Positions 13,768 to 17,877 of a stretch of 17,877 bases of DNA are shown piece by piece. The translations under genes and the position numbers were made by a program. Every line of letters begins with the position of its first letter. The first letter of the stretch is position 1. Origin of the DNA: Chroococcidiopsidaceae cyanobacterium CP_BM_RX_35 (lineage in GTDB: Bacteria > Cyanobacteriota > Cyanobacteriia > Cyanobacteriales > Chroococcidiopsidaceae); the NCBI GenBank assembly GCA_019242465.1, contig JAFAVL010000673.1:1-17877 (forward strand), written 5' to 3'. The notes under the pieces were generated by a model, which was not told the origin of the DNA, did not search any database, and was given only the letters and a program-made list of their open reading frames with translations.

Positions 13768-16176
13768 CTACCGATGCATATGTTGTTCTAGGATTTTTTC
13801 CACTCTAGGTTGATAGATCGAGTAGAACAAAACTTCCAGATAGTGCAGCAGGGCTTCGCGGTTATTCCGAGAAACATAGTTCCAGAAGCCGTAGGTTTTG
13901 GCAAGTGATAGCAGCTGCTTGGCGTGTAACTCCCAGTTGTATTGATTGCGAATTCGCGTTACTGCCTGCTCAGAAATATCTTGCCAGAATTGGGGATGGG
14001 CATGGCACTGGTTAATAAAGTGCAAAATTTTCTTAGCTGTCCCTTCTAAATCTGTGGGATTGATGTGAAACCCATTTACTCCATCTTGGATAATTTCTGA
14101 GGAACCGCCAAATTGAGTCGTGAAAGTTGGCAAGCCGGAGATCATAGCTTCAAGAATAGTCAGTCCGAAGGCTTCAAAGCGGGCAAAGTGGACAAAAATT
14201 CCCCTGCAATCTGCAATGACTCTATAGGCTTCACCAAGTTCGAGACGGGTGGGGCGCATTCCCAGCCAGCGGATGTGACCGTGAAGATGATACTTATTAA
14301 AAATATCGTAGAATTTTTCGATTTCCCTTGCTTCTTCTTGGTTAGTGGCTTCATCTGAATGTAGCTTACTGACGATCAGGATTAGATTGCAACACTCTTG
14401 CAATGCCTGACTTTTGCCAAAGCATTCAGCCAAACCAGTTAGGTTTTTGGTCGAGTCGATGGGAGCAACTGCAAAGATTGGTCGCTTACTTGGGTTATCT
14501 AAGTATCCAAAAATGTCAGGGTTTTCGTCGGTAAAGAGCAGATTTTGGACTCGTGTGCGTGCCCCAGGATCTCGGTTTTCTACCTGGGTATAGGGGAAGA
14601 AGATGTTTTCATTGACCCCTGGCGGCACCAAGTTGAACTTAGGACTACATAAATCAATGCCGTCAACCACATGATACAGATGAGGCATGGTAAAACATTT
14701 ATATGACTCGTACTGTCCTACAGTGTCGGGTGTCCCCATAATCTCCTGGTAGGAAGACGTGATAATGAAGTCCGCTGCATTCATGCTGATGAGATCGGCA
14801 GTGAATTGCACCGAGAAGTGGTATTGCTCCTCTAACTCCTGCCAGTAGAGGTCGCTGAATGGGTGTTTAGACTTTTCTAGGGAGTGGGCAATGTTGCAAT
14901 GGGGCACTTTGAGCCGACGTGCGAGGAGAAAGGCAACCAAGTTACCGTCGCTGTGGTTGCCAATGATTAAGTTAGGGTGTCCTCTAAGATGTGCCAGTAG
15001 TTGGCTTTCTGCATCAATTGCAAAGGTTTCTAGATAGGGCCAAATCTCAAATTTAGAAATCCAGTTATGAGTAACTTTAGGATTAAATTCTTGGAAAGGA
15101 ACCCGCAAAATCCAAGCATTTTCGGTATCCTTAACCTTCTCGATGCGCTGGTTACACAACGTCCCTTGGCAATTAGGAATGAGGCGGGTGAGGATGATGA
15201 CTTGGGGTTGGATGCCGAGGAAGTCGAGACCAGCAAGTTTGATATCTTCCCACAGCTTATTTTCTAGGCAGCGGGCTTGATTGAGGACGTAGACGACTTG
15301 ACCCGTTGTCTCAGTTCGTCCCAAAACGCCTTCTTGACCTACCCAGCCATGTATAGAAATGAGGACGATGCGAAAAATGGCAGGAATGCGGGCAACAAAG
15401 GCTTCTAGGATGGCAGGCTCTGGGGCCTCTATCAGTCGGTTGAAGAGTTCTAGGGTTTCGCACACTCGAGAAGCGGTGTTGCCCCAACCAGGTTCGAAGC
15501 CTAATTTTTGGAGTTCACCGTGCAATTCTGCATAGGGTTTGTTTGCTGGTTGCTGACTGACGAATCTAAGAGCTTGCTTGACTTGCTGGAAAAGCTGTGC
15601 GCCTGAGTGAATGCGGTCGTTGATTAGCAGAGAAATATCATTGTATTGATGCCAGTGCAAGACCTGGAATAACGCCTCTAACCAGTACTGAGAGTCAGTA
15701 AACAGTTTGTCGCACAAGTAACGGTTGAGAAATCCTACACCTTGACCAATATTTCTAGGGTCGTCGATCGCGGGAGCACCTTCGTAAAAGGGGCGGAAGT
15801 CAATCTCTAGGATTTGGGGTTGGTAGCGGTTGACCAGGCGATCGCGCAGGTCAAGCAACGCCTGTGAAGTCATTTGCTCCAAGCTAGTTAGGTCTGCTGT
15901 TATTCGCCAAATTTCCTGACTTGCAATCCAAGGTCGGACAACAAACCAGATGTTTTCTTCCAAGAGAATTTCATGAGTGTGGTGAATAAACTTGCCTAAG
16001 GATGAAGAGTGATAGAAATAGGCTGGCTTTTGGGATTGCTGGCAGTAGCTTGCAAAAACTTGCAGAATATCATTTCTCAGGAAGTATTGTTTATCTGAAG
16101 TGCTTAATCTATTAAGTAACTCGCGTAAGGATGTTTTCTCGTCACTGTTTAAAACAGCTTGAAGTAATTGATACAT
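13768..16176 (-). CDS. susA: Sucrose synthase family GT4 glycosyltransferase, divergent
   Basis: Sucrose synthase reversibly converts sucrose and a nucleoside diphosphate to NDP-glucose and fructose. At 802 residues and with both the regulatory N-terminal half and the GT-B half, it fits the family. Matching blocks include RVPF and WISKFEIWPYLETF (372-385), GHPNLIIGNHSDGNLVAFLL (399-418), IAHSLEKSKHP (429-439, His431), YHFSVQFTADLI, DTVGQYESYKCFTMPHLYHV, KNLTGL (577-582) and the E-x7-E pair Glu668/Glu676 in FEAFGLTILEAM. Two usual active-site motifs differ: DTGGQ in the first Rossmann domain reads ETTGQ (289-293), and the usual A-R-L-D before KNLTGL reads A-P-I-D (571-574), replacing the phosphate-contacting Arg. 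So activity or donor/acceptor use may have changed, and the symbol denotes family only. It starts the presumed operon with the GH65 gene. Confidence 0.8.
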   Translation of the reverse strand: MYQLLQAVLNSDEKTSLRELLNRLSTSDKQYFLRNDILQVFASYCQQSQKPAYFYHSSSLGKFIHHTHEILLEENIWFVVRPWIASQEIWRITADLTSLEQMTSQALLDLRDRLVNRYQPQILEIDFRPFYEGAPAIDDPRNIGQGVGFLNRYLCDKLFTDSQYWLEALFQVLHWHQYNDISLLINDRIHSGAQLFQQVKQALRFVSQQPANKPYAELHGELQKLGFEPGWGNTASRVCETLELFNRLIEAPEPAILEAFVARIPAIFRIVLISIHGWVGQEGVLGRTETTGQVVYVLNQARCLENKLWEDIKLAGLDFLGIQPQVIILTRLIPNCQGTLCNQRIEKVKDTENAWILRVPFQEFNPKVTHNWISKFEIWPYLETFAIDAESQLLAHLRGHPNLIIGNHSDGNLVAFLLARRLKVPHCNIAHSLEKSKHPFSDLYWQELEEQYHFSVQFTADLISMNAADFIITSSYQEIMGTPDTVGQYESYKCFTMPHLYHVVDGIDLCSPKFNLVPPGVNENIFFPYTQVENRDPGARTRVQNLLFTDENPDIFGYLDNPSKRPIFAVAPIDSTKNLTGLAECFGKSQALQECCNLILIVSKLHSDEATNQEEAREIEKFYDIFNKYHLHGHIRWLGMRPTRLELGEAYRVIADCRGIFVHFARFEAFGLTILEAMISGLPTFTTQFGGSSEIIQDGVNGFHINPTDLEGTAKKILHFINQCHAHPQFWQDISEQAVTRIRNQYNWELHAKQLLSLAKTYGFWNYVSRNNREALLHYLEVLFYSIYQPRVEKILEQHMHR

Positions 16177-16361
16177 GGTAAATTCCTAAGCCTCAGTTAG
16201 GTCATAACCTTATTGTCTCTGCAATAACTCACTTAGCCCAAAGTGACCCCAACGTCCCATCACAATTAAGTAATAAGCACTTAGAAAAAGCTCTTGGAGA
16301 GCTTCAAAGGGAATAGTGTTATGTTTCTACATTATGGCTACCGAGCTAGTAAGTAAGCCAC

Positions 16362-16781
16362 CTAAAAAATCCCTATAAGTATAGGAGCAGTAATCATCAA
16401 TAAGGCGACTATGAAGATTAGACCAGATAAGTTGAGATTTTGGCTAGCTCCAACTGTGTGTTGCTCCCAGTCTTCTTCAAATCGCGCTTGTCGAATCACA
16501 TCAGAAATTTTTTTTGCATCTCTTACATGGTGCAGTGCCTTTTTTTCTCCATTAGGATATTTCACAATAAAATAAGTCGGAACTTTAATGTAGTCCCCGG
16601 TAATGTCAGGGGCATTCACAGCAAACTGTTTTGATTTTTCCTCAATTGTTTGAGATTTGGAGGCAATTCTATCGCCTGGGTTCACCGTCCATCTTATTCC
16701 TTTATCCAATTTATGTTTGTCAACGAGTTCTGTGCTAGAATTTGCTGTTCGGTTTTTTTGATTTTTGGTGTAGCCAATCAT
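16362..16781 (-). CDS. Single-span membrane protein, unknown function
   Basis: I do not recognise this 139-residue protein. The first 115 residues are hydrophilic, with a basic N-terminus, a segment ending in YIKVPTYFIVKYPNGEKKAL (about 64-83) that looks like a small beta-strand unit, and a helix KISDVIRQARFEEDWEQH. Residues 117-138 (LSGLIFIVALLMITAPILIG) form one strong membrane span at the very C-terminus, so the soluble part probably faces the cytoplasm as a tail-anchored protein. GGAAGGA lies six bases before the ATG, the strongest ribosome site in this part of the window, which supports real translation. It is 185 bases upstream of the sucrose-synthase-type gene on the same strand; a link between them is not shown. 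Confidence 0.6.
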   Translation of the reverse strand: MIGYTKNQKNRTANSSTELVDKHKLDKGIRWTVNPGDRIASKSQTIEEKSKQFAVNAPDITGDYIKVPTYFIVKYPNGEKKALHHVRDAKKISDVIRQARFEEDWEQHTVGASQNLNLSGLIFIVALLMITAPILIGIF

Positions 16782-17133
16782 AAAAAATCCTTCCCACTTC
16801 TAATGTTGCCTCTCATCTAAGCAAATGTAACTTCTAGAAACAGATGCTTCGCCAGCTCAAAAGGATTGTTGTGTAAAGTTTTTAGCTTACAACCTCAAGT
16901 TTTTATCTAAACAAGAAGCTCTCATTTCAAATTGCCTATCTGTAAGTTAATTCTAAAGAATTAGAAAGACAAATTGTTAGCCTGAATCAGGTATTTAAAG
17001 AATATTGATAAAACTTAAAAGTGTGGATAGCAATCATACCATCCATTTTCGGCATCATCCAGCACCGTGATACCTATCTCTGTCTCAAGCGATACGTATA
17101 ACGGTGCCGAACTAATAAAATTCGCTTACAGGT
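16782..17133. other. AT-rich spacer with inverted repeats
   Basis: This 352-base spacer has no convincing gene. It should hold the promoter of the 139-residue protein (minus strand) and the 3' end of the dehydrogenase transcript. It includes the palindrome AATTCT-AA-AGAATT at 16949-16962 and a long hairpin at 17062-17107 listed separately. A 36-codon stretch without a start (minus strand, 17014-17121) reads protein-like but cannot be assigned. Confidence 0.4.
17062..17107 (-). terminator. Hairpin downstream of the dehydrogenase gene
   Basis: GCACCGT (17062-17068) pairs with ACGGTGC (17101-17107); after one G/A mismatch ATAC (17070-17073) pairs with GTAT (17096-17099), leaving a 22-base loop. 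It begins 26 bases after the stop on the minus strand. An alternative stem uses TTCGGCA (17048-17054) with TGCCGAA (17105-17111). No T-run follows, so it is a possible terminator or 3'-end structure only. Confidence 0.35.
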
Positions 17134-17877
17134 TCAGGGTTTGAGTAAAACCTTGACGCAGTTGTCTTTTTTGTTCTTAAACAACTCGAAGCCCTGCTTC
17201 GCCTCTGTTAGGGGTAAGTGGTGCGAGAAAACAGCTGATGGATCAACTTCGCCCTCAATGATGTGACCTAGTAACCGAGGCATATACTTTTGACCATGCA
17301 TTTGTCCCGTTCTGAGCGTCAAAGCTTTGTTCATCAAAGCACCCATTGGGACCTTATCTATAAAGCCAGCGTAAACACCCATAACTGATAAAGTGCCACC
17401 CTTGCGACAAGCCAGCATCATTTGCCGCAGCACATGAGGGCGATCGGTTTCTAACCGTACTGCCTGCTTAGCTTTGTCATACATTCCCTCTGGACCCATG
17501 CCATGAGCTTCCATTCCTACAGCATCAATACAAGCATCGGGACCGCGACCACCTGTCATTTCTTTAAGGGCTTCACCCGCATCGACTTCTTCGTAGTTGA
17601 TTGTTTCCGCTTTCGCAAAGTCCTTAGCTAGTTGCAGGCGGTAGGAAAAGCGGTCGATACCAATCACACGCTCCGCGCCCAGCAGATAAGCACTGCGCAT
17701 GGCAAATTGTCCCACCGGACCACAACCCCAGACGGCTACGATATCTCCGGGTTGAATATTACATAAATCTGCCCCCATGTAGCCTGTAGGAAAGGCATCA
17801 CTTATAGGCAGCAGTTTTTCATCAGGGATGTCTTTGGGCACTTTGATCGCGCCAAAATCAGCGAACGGCACGCGCAC
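17134..17877 (-). CDS. Zinc-type alcohol/formaldehyde dehydrogenase, C-terminal part (cut by window edge)
   Basis: The visible 248 codons are the C-terminal two thirds of a medium-chain dehydrogenase. RVPFADFGAIKVP at the window edge is an internal position: the codon at the edge is GTG, probably Val in a Y-V-R-V-P-F context, and the catalytic zinc Cys region lies beyond the window. The dinucleotide-binding fold shows W-G-C-G-P-V-G-Q at about 50-57 and IGIDR (72-76), whose Asp favours NAD over NADP. PTGYMGADLCNIQPGD and ACIDAVGMEAHG resemble the glutathione-independent formaldehyde dehydrogenase-like subgroup. The C-terminus is complete (NCVKVLLKP). It would oxidise an alcohol or aldehyde adduct in the cytoplasm; the substrate cannot be told. 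Neighbouring genes give no clue to its role. Confidence 0.88.
   Translation of the reverse strand: MRVPFADFGAIKVPKDIPDEKLLPISDAFPTGYMGADLCNIQPGDIVAVWGCGPVGQFAMRSAYLLGAERVIGIDRFSYRLQLAKDFAKAETINYEEVDAGEALKEMTGGRGPDACIDAVGMEAHGMGPEGMYDKAKQAVRLETDRPHVLRQMMLACRKGGTLSVMGVYAGFIDKVPMGALMNKALTLRTGQMHGQKYMPRLLGHIIEGEVDPSAVFSHHLPLTEAKQGFELFKNKKDNCVKVLLKP

Overview
The window looks like a piece of a cyanobacterial chromosome. It carries several copies of the octamer GCGATCGC (2021, 2903, 8539, 9849, 15838), a run of C-rich CCCCTGC heptamers, and protein types common in that phylum: a Ser/Thr kinase with pentapeptide repeats, a DUF2795 protein, sucrose synthase, and cyanobacterial HicA/HicB pairs. The species cannot be fixed from the sequence alone.

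Left end (1-1852): an accessory patch with several broken genes. In order it holds the tail of a probable transposase, a TetR-type regulator that kept only its ligand-binding half, a HicA toxin remnant overlapping a shortened HicB antitoxin, a frameshifted Uma2-family nuclease pseudogene, and an intact short hicA-hicB pair. None of these bears on the metabolism encoded further right.

Middle (1921-9037): purH (last two steps of purine synthesis) on the minus strand; a regulatory-looking spacer with strong inverted repeats; a small ferritin-like helical protein facing a DUF2795 protein across two hairpin terminators; a secreted hypothetical protein; a 376-residue multi-pass membrane protein; a DUF1003 membrane protein; and, facing it, an SpkB-like kinase (Cys motif, kinase, pentapeptide repeats). 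Several of these are envelope or stress-type genes of unknown function.

Right (9038-17877): pheT (phenylalanyl-tRNA synthetase beta) runs tail-to-tail into a GH65 disaccharide phosphorylase, overlapping it by 17 bp. The phosphorylase lies just downstream of a sucrose-synthase-family GT4 enzyme on the same strand, so the two probably form a disaccharide operon. The GT4 protein departs from the usual sucrose synthase sequence at two active-site motifs, and this pair is the most interesting functional lead in the window. Beyond it lie a single-span membrane protein of unknown function and the C-terminal part of a zinc-type alcohol/formaldehyde dehydrogenase cut by the window edge.

I found no CRISPR array, tRNA, rRNA or prophage. 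I see no clear new defence system. The best candidates for new biology are the divergent GT4/GH65 pair and the unrecognised 376-residue membrane protein.
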